This document shows, in pieces, positions 34,901-47,200 of a DNA stretch of 64,000 bases. How positions within the stretch are numbered: position 1 is the stretch's first letter; every line of letters starts with the position of its first letter. This DNA comes from Pocillopora verrucosa (taxonomy: Eukaryota > Cnidaria > Anthozoa > Scleractinia > Pocilloporidae): contig NC_089312.1 of the NCBI RefSeq assembly GCF_036669915.1, forward strand, positions 31,122,830-31,186,829, given 5' to 3'. Under the pieces are notes generated by a model that was given only the letters and a program-made list of their open reading frames with translations, was not told the DNA's origin and did not search any database. The position numbers were made by a program, and so were the translations under genes.

Positions 34901-35009
34901 TTGATTTTTCGGGGCCACAGTTTTCCATTTCTTTATCAGAATCTGTATCCGTAGTAACCTCAGGTGTTCCTTGTGAAATGTATGTTTGTTCTACCGGGTC
35001 TTGTTCCAT
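31990..35009 (-). CDS. Bcl-2-family protein A: BH1, BH2 and C-terminal tail anchor (349 aa, 3 exons)
   Basis: Apoptosis regulator of the Bcl-2 fold, probably anchored in the outer mitochondrial or ER membrane. Exons on the minus strand: 35009-34591, 33609-33198, 32208-31990, joined in frame. BH1 lies at about 222-240 (HIVGWSKVALLCHFAREIA), where the family has NWGRVVAL. BH2 is at about 270-282 (EWIEKKGGW|AAF), with an intron exactly after GGW, a position known to be conserved in many Bcl-2 genes. Residues 328-349 (WLKYGVAAAAVGIGVCYSLV and two more) form a short hydrophobic tail anchor. The first 140 residues are a charged, helical extension unlike BAX, BAK or BCL2, and I find no convincing BH3 (the segment RLDKISQEIMEMVP at the expected place lacks the L-x3-GD signature). 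I chose MEQDPVEQ as start; an in-frame ATG at 35144 would add 45 residues of uncertain value. Pro- or anti-death role cannot be told from sequence. Confidence 0.82.
32542..32695. mobile_element. hAT-like MITE in intron 2 of Bcl-2-family gene A
   Basis: Terminal inverted repeat CAGTGGCAGATC at the left and GATCTGCCACTG at the right, enclosing about 155 bp that includes homopolymer G and T runs and gcccccta/cccctcccc. CAGTGGC-type ends are common among animal hAT-derived MITEs. Confidence 0.75.
32756..33180 (-). repeat. Probable 3' end of a retrotransposon, minus strand, with TTAC tail
   Basis: It begins on the plus strand with a run of gtaa units followed by gaactttattta, that is, on the minus strand a TTAC-repeat tail after an AT-rich 3' region. 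The same tail type ends the SINE at 38676. No reverse-transcriptase frame is seen in the roughly 400 bp, and the left limit is uncertain. Confidence 0.4.
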
Positions 35010-36039
35010 GATAAAGATATAGAAGAAAGATAGTTCTGGTTGCAATACGTTATACCATTCTGTAAAAAATATTGCAAACCGTGGCTGACAGGGAACTGGG
35101 TACAAATTCCTCGCGGCCGAGCTGCGCGTGGGCAGCGCGTGCATGACGTTCGCATCGTGAACTTCCGTCTAAACTTCGCGTCAAAGATTGATTCAGAGGG
35201 ATTTGTGAAGCAATATTGCTCTTTTCATGGCCTAGAACATTTATCTCAAGAGCATAAGGAGCAATGATTTGGGCTTAGGGGAACTTATAGGAGAGAGCCC
35301 TCTGTAAATGGAACAATAAAGAGCTGTCAATCGTCATGATCATGGGGCAATCGATGCTGAGCTCTTGAAACGGTTCTTTCTTTACGCGAGTGAAATTGTT
35401 TGACGGTCGTTTTATTCGGTTGAGATAAAGAGCAAATAATGTCAAGGCCTATAAAAACTTCTATAAAAATTCAGGCTTTTTAAAACTTGTCCCTAAAGCA
35501 AACAAACAAACAAGCAACTTGCTGAGGCAATGCCACGTCGTGATTTTGCTTATTCAGAAATAACATGTGAAAGGCAGATTTCATTCAGGGGAAAGGAAGC
35601 GACCTTTTCCTTAGTGCCTCTGCCATCACGATTGAAATTGAAAGCGAATGGAGGAAATATGGGTTTGACCCCTTCGAGTCACGTGAAATATCCAACACCA
35701 CAGGCAAACTGCTCTATAGCGATAAAAGCATTTTAAAGCGATTAGATAATAGCTCTGAGGCTCGAAAAGAGAGGAAGGTTAAAGTTTATTATACGAATAT
35801 CAAGAGGATGAACACTCGGTAAAGACTGGGCCTGAAATTGGGGGACGTGACGAGGCACGATGACGGCATTGTTAAGGGGAAATTACCGTACACGACGTAT
35901 AATTGAGTTTTTCGGGAAAGTCAAAATCTCAGCGGAAAATCGAATTTCCTGTTTTTCAAAGAATCCTTGAAGACTGCTTTGATCTGCAGAACTTGAACAG
36001 ATTCAGTAGACCCTTGGTGAGGGAACAAGTGCTTTCGTA
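35010..36039. promoter_or_regulatory. Divergent intergenic region between two Bcl-2-family genes
   Basis: About 1 kb separates the start codons of the two head-to-head genes and must hold both promoters. TATA-like TATAAAA boxes occur on the plus strand at about 35450 and 35463. A GC-richer patch lies at 35085-35160 next to the minus-strand gene and another at 35835-35890. No repeats recognised. Confidence 0.5.
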
Positions 36040-39000
36040 ATGGCAGAAGGCATGCCTTATTCCGATCTGAAACCTCAGAGAGCTCCTGTGGAAAGCTATG
36101 AAGAGAGTTTAGAGGATATCGAGAAACAAGCCTGTTTGCTTTTCGAAGAATTTTTAAGACTGCCCCATTCAGCAAGTATGAAGTTAATGGTTAAAAATTC
36201 ATCCAAAGAAGCAGCAGATTCCCCGATCATGCTCGAGAAAAAGGGCCATGAAAATTACAAACAGTCTCGAGGTAACTATTAGTCGTACCCTAGATATTGA
36301 ATTTGATAGTTGTAATCTCGATAGGACTCGATAGAACTATGTTTGTTAGAATGACTAGGACTCTTGTCAAGTTCTGTAGATATCTGCACACTTTGCACGG
36401 CGCAATTTTTTGTGTGTCATTGAATTCCAATTGATAAGCCATTGGCCTCCTTCATAGTCCTTGCATCAGACAGAAGTCACACATGGTTCGCTCTGCATGA
36501 TCCTGTCGAAGTTAATGAAGTTGTAGAGAACTTTCGTCTTCTTGGCGGTGATGACAGTCAATATTCTTGTGTTTCCGTTTGTCCAGCTCTAATATATTTC
36601 TTCTCTATTCTTTGAGGACTGGCAGGTTTTATCTATATTCAATACTAATTGATTTTCCTTACACGTAAGCATCACCCTATTTAAAACAAAGTAGAACAAT
36701 GGGATCCTATCACTTAAACTAGATTTGACGGTAAGGGATGATATGTGAGTGGTTTGACCAGTTCTTGAGTCGAACTTCAATCCCATAATCTCTAATATTT
36801 GAGTAGGCTTGTGTCACGTAATTTCTTGGTTTAAGAGTTAAAAAATTTGTGCCAGACTGTTACAGATCTTTTTGTTGAAAGAACAGCGCATGTTATTAAG
36901 GTACCTACATGTATCTCTTTTTTGTGAATCATGAATATGCTCACAAGAATCTAGTGAAATGTGGTTTTGTTAAGGAACTGAATAATGTATTTTGGCTGTT
37001 TCAAAGGAACATCTGGAATGAGGAAGGCAAACTAATTACTCTCTCAAATGACAAGTTAGGGAGGAAAAAACTTCCCTTTTTCTAAAAATAGTATTTCTAG
37101 GAAAACAGGGAAGTTTTTAAAAAATGCTGAATTATACAATCTCTGCATTAATTCTCAATGTCTTTCTCATATTTTTACTTGTACAAGTTTGGACAAGCAT
37201 ATACTTTTTAAGTAAATCTTCATGACCTTTGTACTTCATGGTGTATGGCCTTACTTTAAAATAAGTGAACCCTGAAAATTCCAGTTGGCCCTTGTATTAA
37301 CAGAATTTTGCTTTCAAATATGAAAGCACAGCTAACAAAGATGTTTTCCTACAGCTAAACACTAAGACATCTTCAAGGCAGGCTAAAAGTACTTAAGTGC
37401 CACACTCTCGTCAACTTTACTTGCCAATCACAGTGATCTGCAAAATTTCTAGGTACTGGTGAAGTGATTGCAATTTTCACTGATCACTGTGTTCAGCATA
37501 TAAAAATGGTCCATATCTGACATGTGAGATACAGTCAACTCTCTTATAAGTGGACATCCTCCAGAATTTAGAAGATTTTCCCTCCTGCAGGAGTGACTCC
37601 CATAAATGGCATGAAAGAAAAGTAGGGTGGATATCTGCTAATGGGAAAGTGTAAGCTACTTTCTTGCGGCTTACAAGAGAGTTTCTGCTTACAGGGATGT
37701 GTAAGGTAATGCTCAGGAATGTGCTTTTGACAGGGAGGCAAAAATTGAAAGTGAAAAAAGTGTTCATCAGTAGAACTGTCCTCTTACAAGGGTGTCAGTT
37801 AGCAGAGAGTTGACTGTAATTGTGCTTTTTGCTGCCGATCATATTCTTCATAATTAGTGAATAAAATCCCCAAGTGTGTCACCACCATAACTAAAGTATG
37901 ACTGAACACTAGAAAAACAAAGAAAACACTAATTGCATTGCAGGATTATTATTGCATCAACATTACACACAGATACAGGGCAAGTCTCAGAGTAAAAAAA
38001 AATGCTTGAGTTATTTTGAGCTGATGTGAGCAAATTGCACTAATCCTTAACTAAATTTCACAGTGTGGTAGCTACAGAAAGTTTGGTTGACCCTTGAACA
38101 CCCTGAAGGAGTAAACATGTATTCCTCTCCCAGAATGTTATTTCAATCCTTCATCAAGTAAACAGGTGACGCAGTTGGACAAACATGTCTGTTAACAATT
38201 TTGTGAGAGGATATTGTCACAGTAGAACACTGATTCTCTTTTTATGATTACATTTTTGTAGAAATTTTTAGCATATATAAAGGGAGAGTTTCACACTAGA
38301 TGGCAAAAGTGAAAGAATTGTAAATTTCATTGTTCATCTTCTCCAGTTCCTTGTGAATGTGATGAAGCAGATGAGGATGATCTTGTAACTGACAGTAAAC
38401 TTGTTGCACAAAGTTCCAGTAATGGAGCGTTACCTGAGCCTGAGCCTGTTTCAACTCAAAACCCAGAACTGACGAGACTTGCACATCAGATGCAACGGGC
38501 TGGTGATGCACTTTATCAACAATATGGCGATCGAGTTGATGTGAGTTGATTTTGTACTTGAAACTTTTTGCTTTGGAATGGGAAGTGGGAACTATTTTAA
38601 GTTAAAAGAACCAGAGTTAATTAGCAGTCAGACTTTATTCTTAGAAATAATTGTATTCCCTGATTAAGTTGGTGGAGGCACGGTGGCCTCATGGTTAGTG
38701 TACTTGACTCTGGATCAGGTGGTCCAGGTTTGAGCCCTGGGTGGGGTCATTGTGTTGTGTTCTTGGGCAAGAAAGACACTTTACTCTCACAGTGCTTCTC
38801 TTCACCCAGGTGTACAAATGGGTACCAGCAAATGTGCTGGGGGTAACCCTGCGATGGACTAGCATCCCATCCAGGGGGGAGTAGCAATACTCCTAGCTGC
38901 TTCATGTTAAGAAAACCGGAGTTAAGCACTGGCCCCATGGGTCACTTGGGCCCATATCAAGGCTTTACTTACTTGTACTGTTTAAGTTGATGTGACTTGT

Positions 39001-40178
39001 ATGTTGTAAAATGATTTTGTACTCATTTGTAGCTTTTTGCACATTCAAGTAATGTCAATCTTTACAACACTTAGAGTAGATCTTAACCCTTTAAACCCTC
39101 AAGATTGAGGGTTAGTGTAATAGCATGAGTCCAGGGTTCATGTATTAGGCACAGTAATACATGGATGTAATAAATACCACAATGTATTTCTAGGAATAAA
39201 ATCTTATTGTCTTTACACATGATATAATTTTCATAGTATAAATGATAAGTGCTGAAAGTTCTGTGAAACTTGGTGACAGCTGAAAGGAAAACTTTCATGT
39301 TAATGTTGGAGTACAAGATTGAATGAAGATCTGTTCTGATATCAACATCAGAATCATAAATTAAACTAATTTGCATCATAACAAAATTTATTGCCACTAT
39401 TTATTTTGTTGTGGTTTATTTTCTTTACAGGGAGTTCAGACACACTTGGTTTCATATGTCCTGGATAATGCTGCTGATCTGACTTATGACAGATTCAGTA
39501 AAGAAATTGATAACATGATTGGTCGAGACAGAAACTGGACCAACTTGATATTTGCATATTATGTTGGTAAAAGAGTGTGCTTAATGACATCTGATGCTTG
39601 TGGTGCAGTGAAGGGCTATTTTGAGCAATACTTGGGTCAGTCATATCGCCGTCCCATGCAAGAGGCTGGTGGAATTGTAAGTTCAACCTCACTGCAGTCA
39701 GTGTTTTTGCTTTTATTCGCAATTTTTTTCTATTTGGATTGATTCCCCAAAGTATGGCCATTGCCATTTCTTCAAATGGTCTTTATTGGTGTTCATATTA
39801 TAGCCATGGCATCTAAATTGTCTTCACTAAAGTACCATTGGAGTCAAGTTACCTTCAGACACTTAGTGAAAAAGTAATTTTCAATATTTATCGTTGCCTG
39901 GAATAAAGCTATGTATTGTGCAAGAGTTATGAAAACACTTGTTCTACAATTAGAAAACTCCCCAAGTTTGATTGCTCAGCATAGGTTCAAGTAGACTATA
40001 ACTAGGTCTCATTATCAATTTTTACTCATGAGCTGGACCAGTTTTTCTTCTTTTTTTTTCCAGTTCAATACTGGAAAGTTTTGCACATGATATCTTTTTT
40101 TGAACTTATACAATATAAACATGGTTTTGTATCTGTTTCTTTACTCAGGCCCGATTTGTGAATTCTAAAGGTCGCTAA
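36040..40178 (+). CDS. Bcl-2-family protein B: BH3 and BH1, degenerate BH2, no tail anchor (233 aa, 4 exons)
   Basis: Exons: 36040-36271, 38347-38540, 39431-39676, 40149-40178. An N-terminal helix DIEKQACLLFEEFLRLP (about 27-43) resembles the BH4/alpha-1 helix of BAK/BOK-type proteins. The BH3 is clear: LAHQMQRAGDALYQQYGDRV (122-141), with the G130-D131 pair. BH1 is RNWTNLIFAYYVGKRV (176-191). The BH2 position reads RRPMQEAGGI|ARF; both tryptophans of the usual W-x4-GGW motif are replaced (M and I). The intron after GGI is phase 0 and sits exactly where gene A has it after GGW, which supports homology. The last exon adds only ARFVNSKGR, so no membrane anchor is encoded and the protein should be cytosolic unless another terminal exon is used. 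BAK/BAX-like affinity is suggested by the BH3, but subfamily is unresolved. Confidence 0.85.
37532..37816. mobile_element. pogo/Tigger-like MITE in intron 1 of Bcl-2-family gene B
   Basis: Terminal inverted repeats CAGTCAACTCTCT at the left and AGAGAGTTGACTG at the right, flanked by TA on each side. The interior has ataagtggacatcct, related to the remnant at 14030. No coding capacity. Confidence 0.82.
38676..38975 (+). mobile_element. tRNA-derived SINE in intron 2 of Bcl-2-family gene B
   Basis: A box tggcctcatggttagtg (38684-38700) and B box ggtttgagccc (38727-38737) at tRNA spacing, then a core (gggtcattgtgttgtgttct, tgggtaccagcaaatgtgct, ctgcgatggactagcatccc) and a ttacttactt tail. Same core as the SINE at 30780. 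Confidence 0.85.
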
Positions 40179-40402
40179 GTGATGCAGTCAATCAACAAAT
40201 GAAGCATGTTGCTAAAGAGGAGCTGCTCTGATAATGACAGCTGCTTTGCCTGGCAAGGGATGGCCTGCTTGAAAAACATATCTTCCCACATTTAAAAGGA
40301 CAATGGGAATGTGCACCCTGTTACGCACTTCATTTTTTAAAATTCAGTTGAATCAGAGCTGATTTTCTCTTTGTTAATTGATACTTAATTGTTTCAAATT
40401 AA

Positions 40403-40408
40403 AATAAA
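40403..40408 (+). terminator. Polyadenylation signal AATAAA of Bcl-2-family gene B
   Basis: The first canonical AATAAA after the stop codon, 225 bp downstream, followed by a T run. Confidence 0.55.
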
Positions 40409-43400
40409 CCTTTTTTTTAGCAACAGCATGTAGCTGTTAAATTCAACAATAGCGAAGCTAGGTTCAAGAGAGACAAACTTAGGAGATGTTGTTACACATG
40501 GTGAAATGACAGCACCCAGGATGCATTTTTTGTCATTACTCTTTGAGAATCACTGTTTATTTGGTGAAATGTATGAAGTTGATTATCTAGCATGTCTTGA
40601 GTGTCATAGCCTCTTAATTCTTTTCTATTTGTAACTTAAACTTTCAGTATTTTTTTATTCAAAATTAAAGTTGCTGGAAAGCATCACAATATTTGTAGTG
40701 TAGTATTTAATAGAAACTTAGAGTTATTTTTCTAGTTTTCGTTTTCTTGATGTAGAAGTTATGAGCTTAAGTCAGTTGCCTAATACTGCCCCCTTCCCCC
40801 CCGTTCCCTCCCAAAAAAGGAAAACATATCCTCACTCACAAACATGTAAATTTTGTTTTTATGAGCTTTCTTTAATTGATCATTTCAATTAATTAAATAC
40901 TTATATGGCATGTCATGATTTATGATGTTCTTGCTGTTCAGTTATTTCTCAAGAAGACTTTCAACATTTTCAGTTTTAAAATGTGGAAGCAATTCATAAT
41001 CCGCAGTTCACACATACGATCTCTATATATTCACAGTCAGCGCAATGTGAGAGCAAACACGTCTTAAGAGTAAGTTATTTAACGATCCATGCACAGAAGT
41101 TGCTAGTTAAATCTAAAGGTAAATAAACAATGGAACTTATGAAAAGGTGAAACCAGTAAGATAAACATCGTAATGCGTAACTAAGGTAACCCCATTATCG
41201 TGTACCAGATCGAGGCACTTTGCGATAATTTTCGCAACGGAACCATCTTGTTCCTGTTCCGAATTATACGCTCTCTGGACTCGGGTAAAATAGTTTAAAT
41301 TTTCATTATGAAAATTATCGTTATGTTGTCTTCAAAGCAATTTGCAATTTGCAAAGTCAATTTTTTTCCTTTGGACAAAAAGGATCAATGACGACACCCT
41401 CATTAATTAAAAGTCAGTTTAGAAAAGCTGGCCATTCTCTCGTTTAAAGGGTTTTGACAAAGAAGCCAGTCATGAAGAAATGGGTATAGAATGGGCGCCT
41501 GTCCGACAAGTAGACTGGCAGTGAAAGGTTGGAGAAAGCGAGTGAATTCTTCAATTTATCATAACCATTACAATTTCATCAAATGTGATGAGTGCATTGC
41601 CTACTTTATTTTTCACAATTCATTCTGTACAGTTGCTATCGGGCCGCTGGCTGTGATTGGACACCTGTAATCGGGCAGTTAAAGAAGCCAATCATACCTT
41701 TCAGCCAAATCCACCAATCACAGAACTGATCACGATAACCACAACAAAACCACTTATCCTAAAAAAAAACCTTGTGGAATTTCCAAAATCGAGGAATGTT
41801 TTACTTTAGGTATCGTCTTTACCGTAGATATTTGTCCAAAATGTATTTGTTGTTTTCAGGAATTGTAACGGTTATGATTAATTGTTAACAGGACTTTGTG
41901 TCGTCCAGTTCTGTCTGTAATCATACCGATGATAGACAAATCGGAGTCCTGCTTCGCGGTCCTCCGATTTTGTTAATCACCCGTATAATTACAGACCGAA
42001 TTGAACTCCACTCGTTCTCATTGCCATTATTAATCGTCTTCATTAGTGTCATGACATAAAAAGCTCGATAACCAAACAAAAGAATAAAAAGGAAACGGTT
42101 GCATTTTAACAAACTATGGACATAGGTTATTAAATTAAACACACCTAACGATATTTTTCGTTACGTTTCGAGCTACTTGTAAATTTTCTTTTGTATTCAA
42201 TACTAGTTGTTCAAAGAACCCTTATCATTCCTAAGCATGCGATTATCGTTGGATATTATGCTTACTGCATGATCTGTAGACGATACAAGTATCTAAGCGG
42301 AGACTGGGGCAGAACTTACCCCCTTTTTCGCTGTACGTGTGCTCTGTCCCTCAGTACCAATGCCGATCAATAAACAGAGTGTGTATGAATGCATTTAACT
42401 GGTAAAAAATTAAATTCACCTGTTTGAAACCTGTCTCATGCAGGTAATCTTGAAAGTCAAAAGGTTTAATTTAATTGACGTCACCTGTTTGGGTGTGGTC
42501 CTCGTTTCATTTTTCTTGTTCGACAATTTTTTTTAATGACTTCTACTTACTAGGAGCAACAAGAGATGAAAAAGCTGAGGGAAAACTCGAAAAGAAACCG
42601 CACGATGATAACAGATTTTGTGATATATTCTCAAATCTGCATCAGCCCTCAAGCGGCAAACAGCTAAACGTGAATAGCAGTTAAGGGTTTCAAATAAATC
42701 ATTAAAAACAACTGGACGACCCTGTCGTAAAGCTAATTAAATTTTAAACAACGCCATACAAGTCGACTAGCATTTTTTCACATCCACGGCGTGCTATATT
42801 TCACAGTAAGCCGAACAAGCTTCTCAGGCACGAAATCGCTCTCCTATTCGTATCAAAGACTTTCATCTCATTCTTCAGAGCTGGTCTACTCGACGCATCT
42901 GAACGAAGAGGCAAAGTAAGTCAATGATCTTTTGAATTACTTTTGAGATCGCGATTACTGATGTTCCTATTTACCGCGTAATGCGCGTTTGGTAAAAGCA
43001 AGCTCTCTTAAGTTGCCTTTTTGGGAAAGTGACTTCAGTTCACTTCTTCTTAAAGGGAAACACATTGGTATAAATACTTGTGCAGACTAAACTAAAATTT
43101 TATCTTTGTTTTGGTAAAGTTGTGAACCAAGATGGAATGTTATGTTTTTGGTATGTTCCTTGTCAGATGCCGCTAATGAGTTTATTTCCATCACAGTCGC
43201 AGTAATTAATTGAGTCCCGTTCAGTTCTCAAATTTTCTCGATCGAAACATAAACAATTTTAAATCACTATTTTGCATTTGTCCGTAGACAATTTTTATTG
43301 GTTGGAAACACATCATGGTTGGTAGTCGTTAAGCCTCAAAAACCGCAACTTTATCATTCGTTTCTCCTCTTACATGTCGTTCGTAAATTTGGTTACAGTC

Positions 43401-44054
43401 ACCTTAGATATCGTATACATACATTGTCTATTTACATCAACATTTGACAGGTCGACCATGTTCAGTATCTACCTTGCGCGTGACGGATGTAGTCACGCTA
43501 TCTCCCATGAAAACCTGTAATAAATAAAGAAACTAGTCGCGATCTTTGTTTCAGGTAGCAAACCTCTGAAATTGGAAATAGCGAGGGTGAGGTCGGGGAT
43601 CGGTCTTGCTCGATATGTCATCCTCAGCCCCTTTCCCTCAAACCAGCCCCAACTCGAGCATCACTACAAAAGTTTTGGACTTCCTTTGATGGAATGCGTC
43701 GTTACTTTTCGTATGTCGTTTCGCGATGATGCCAACAATTTTGTACAAAAGTCCTATAATAGATGATTACTTTGTTTTGCAACACTGTGTCCCGAATTAA
43801 ACAGAATTTTTTCTCAGCAAAAAGTCACAAGTAAATCAAATATAACATCCTAGGGCGACAGGAAGATTAAAAAATGGGAAAGAAAAAAAAAGAAAGAAAA
43901 ACATGGAAGTTAGCTACAAACTATATCGCTCAGCACTTGTTTTTTCAAGCTTGAGTTTCCGCGAGTTTTTTTGTTTTTGTTTTTTTTACTGTTTTTTTGT
44001 TTTGCTTCTTCGACCATCAGCTAAGAAGTGAAGCAGAATCTAACGCGTCCTCTA

Positions 44055-44100
44055 ATTGGTCCAATTTGGCGTCACAAGTTCTTTGAATCAATCTGATTGG
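44055..44100 (+). promoter_or_regulatory. CCAAT-box cluster of the glutamate carrier promoter
   Basis: Three NF-Y type CCAAT motifs within 46 bp: inverted at 44055-44059, forward at 44061-44065, inverted at 44096-44100. They lie 130-175 bp before the start codon of the carrier gene in a locally GC-richer stretch. Confidence 0.5.
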
Positions 44101-44229
44101 ACAGAGGGATAGAAATTGTGGCGCTAACGACGGCGCAAGCACCCGAAGCAAGCTGAAGCCGTAGGTACCATCATCGCTGCTCGAAGCCAACCTTCCGCAG
44201 TCCGCAGCCCCAAACATTGATCCTATTAT

Positions 44230-47200
44230 ATGGAAAATCATCACAGGTAAGCTTTGACGTTGCAATTTTAATAACTCCTATGTTTTTTGAACACGTTCTT
44301 AAAGCAAAAATAGACAATTTGCATTCTTCGCTTGAAACTAAATCAAAATGTAGGAAATCTCGGTAATTTGACTTGATGACGAACTCCGCGATAAAATCTA
44401 CGCTTTTTTTGCCAGACCAGATTTATATCACGGAGACATATTGCAAGCTATGTATTTTTAAAACTCTGAGTTTGTATAAACAACACATTTGACTGTTTCA
44501 AAGCTACTTTTTAAGTCAGCTCAATTTTACACAGAAATCAAGGCAGAACTGTCAAGAACGACGACTGCATTTTAACTTTGCTTGATTTGTTTTCATTGAC
44601 ATACCCTCGTATCATCTTGATTTTTCTTTGGCTGACTTACTCACTAAGCCAAAAAATTGAGATAATCAATTATTAATCTTGACAAAGCGTACTTCGAAAG
44701 ATCAAGAAAACTTGCAAGTCAAAATAGACACCAGCTCAAGCAAGTCATTTTACGCTAAAAAAGCGAAGCTTAGTTCTAACCTACAAGTTGAGGATAAGTA
44801 TATCAGTTTAGCTGAGTATCAGAATAAGAATTAGTTGGAAATAAGCTTCTGCAACAGACTCAACATCCTACAAACGCCTCCAGTTTTTGTATCTGCGACC
44901 GAAAAAAAAAATCCAAACTGATGAGCGTATGAAAAATCACAGAAAGGTTTTCTTTGTTAATGTTACCAAGATTAAATAAATTCCACTCTGGAATACAAGC
45001 TCATTCAGAGCTCTGTTTATTGTGTGCAGTTCATTAAAATCGTATCAATAGGGAAAGAAATCTCCAGTAAATTTAATTTGAAACCAAACAACGATTATGA
45101 GTAAAAGTGAATGAAGTATTAATTAGGTTAGCTCGCTCCTGCTGAAACGCATAACTAATTAACAAGCGAACTGGTGATATTGACTCTGAATGTGATTTAC
45201 TTTGTTCACTGAAAGAGGTTATCAGAACATTTTTTTAGAAGCTAACAACTTTTTCTTTTTTTTTATAAGCATTTAAATGTTATGTTCAGTTAACTTCTTT
45301 CGATTTTATATTATTATGTATTATTTTCACAAAATTGTGCGACTGTCGGTAAAATAAATTTTTGTAGATGTATACCAAAAGAACATGGCTCTGTAACACT
45401 GAATTTTTTTGCTTAGCTTTTTAGCCAAACTTATAAATGGTGCTATTGCTGGAGTGGTCGGCGTTGCATGCACCTTCCCATTGGATTTGTGTAAAACAAG
45501 ACTACAGGATCAAAGACATCTTGGGGCTCAAAAGCACTACAAAAACTTGTAAGTTGCATGTGGATTTCATAAACACAATGATCTGCAGTATTCAATGGAG
45601 TGTGTTCTTCTACAGTACTGTGGTACTGTGCCACGTTGTTCATTCAAGGTCATTGCAAAATTAGTAACAAACATGGAACCTTTGACAACAGAACAGTTTT
45701 TGGGATCGCTGACGTTTATATGGCTTAATTTTTTTCATTCAAACGAGGCTTTAAAACTCAATATACAAAATGGTGATCAGAGCATAAATATCTTAACTGT
45801 ATGACTCTTTTCATCATGCGAAGTTCCATTGACTTTTGAGGCAATTTGCTTTCGCAAATGGTCCTTGCCTTCTCTTTAGAAGCAGCAAGATTTACCTTAA
45901 AAGCATGTCTTCGATTATTTCTTCCGTAGAGCGGACTGTCTATGGAAAGTGGCAAGAGCAGAAGGGGTGAGAGGTTTATACAAAGGTTAGTTCCGTCTAA
46001 GGGATCATTACGATCGCTTCAAGTATTATTGTTAACCATTTTGTTAGGGGATGTGGATGCTTTATTCAGAAATCACCTCATCAGAGGTACACTATATGAT
46101 CACTATTATGAAGGTATGGAGGTCAACAGATGATTGTAATACGTTTGATAAAAATCAGTTGTAGCAATGGTTCAACCATCAAACCCCGTTGTACATTTTT
46201 TTATCTCCTTTAGGCATAGGAGTAAATTTGTTACTCATAAACCCGGAAAAGGCATTGAAACTTGCTGTAAACGACCAGCTAAGACAGATGTATGGTGGAA
46301 GAAGGTATTTCCCCGGATCAGAAACTTTGTGGTGTTTTTAGTTTTCGAGGAAATCGGTGATGGATACATTGATTTCGTTCGATTACAGATCCAAGTTCTG
46401 AACTTAAACCTGAAAATAAGTTAAAAAGTAAATTGAGTGTTTTTCGCCCTCGAATCCGTTTTAATCTTCTCCATCGTTTACCGCTAGTGTTTGCTACTTT
46501 TCACTTTTGGCAAACTAGTTTGAAGTGTAGTCCAATTTGGGATAACCCAATAAACAATTCCAAGTGGTGTCACGTCTCGCTGGTCCAATCCTTCTTTCCT
46601 GTCTACATTTCAGACACACCCTTCCCTTGAGCAAAGAGATGATCGCTGGTGGGGCTGCTGGGTTTTGTCAGGTGAGAGTCAAAAACTGTTCACGGTATTA
46701 TCTACAACGCTCAGTTATGGCGACATTACGTATCTCACAACACCTAAAATCTATTTTTCCGTAGTTTATGAGCTTTATTTTAATATGAAATTGTCTGGTT
46801 GTTTTATTTTCCTTCCAGGTGGTCATTACCACACCGATGGAAATGCTCAAAATACAGCTTCAGTTGGCTGGATCACAAACAACAGGTACATTATACTTAC
46901 AGGGGACCCTAGCTCAGTTTGACTGCTACATTTGTTTCACCCTGAAAAGGACGATTCCATTCTCAATAGGGTTGGGAAACCTGTAATATTTAGTCAGAAA
47001 ACAAGTTCAGTCTTATATTTACTTTTTTACCAATAGCTCCCCGGATAGCCAACTCAACTACCACTGTGGCGGCGGCGAGCTCAAACGTTAGGACGTTCGG
47101 CACCAATTCAAGCACAGCCCCCCAATCCGCCCTAAGAATAGCACATGACCTGATGAGGAGCAAGGGTATAAGTGGCATTTACAGAGGACTTGGCGCCACA

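Larger units (their letters stand above)
40179..44229. other. Spacer between Bcl-2-family gene B and the glutamate carrier
   Basis: AATAAA at 40403-40408 is a good polyadenylation signal for gene B. Several CCAAT or inverted CCAAT boxes cluster at 41657-41717, possibly a promoter for an unidentified transcript. A frame at 42555-42684 preceded by a tactag acceptor-like site and followed by AATAAA looks like a terminal exon but cannot be connected to anything. No gene assigned. Confidence 0.4.

Noticed and set aside
31990-35009. Assignment of Bcl-2-family gene A to BOK, BAX or BCL2L13
   Set aside because: BH1 and BH2 alone do not discriminate, and the N-terminal extension matches none of them.
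42475-42684. Possible terminal exon with acceptor-like tactag and downstream AATAAA
   Set aside because: It cannot be joined in frame to Bcl-2-family gene B or any other exon; left as unresolved within the spacer.
45425-45548. Carrier exon starting at the later ttag acceptor (45424)
   Set aside because: It would not be in frame with the 17-nt first coding exon, whereas the acceptor at 45416 is.
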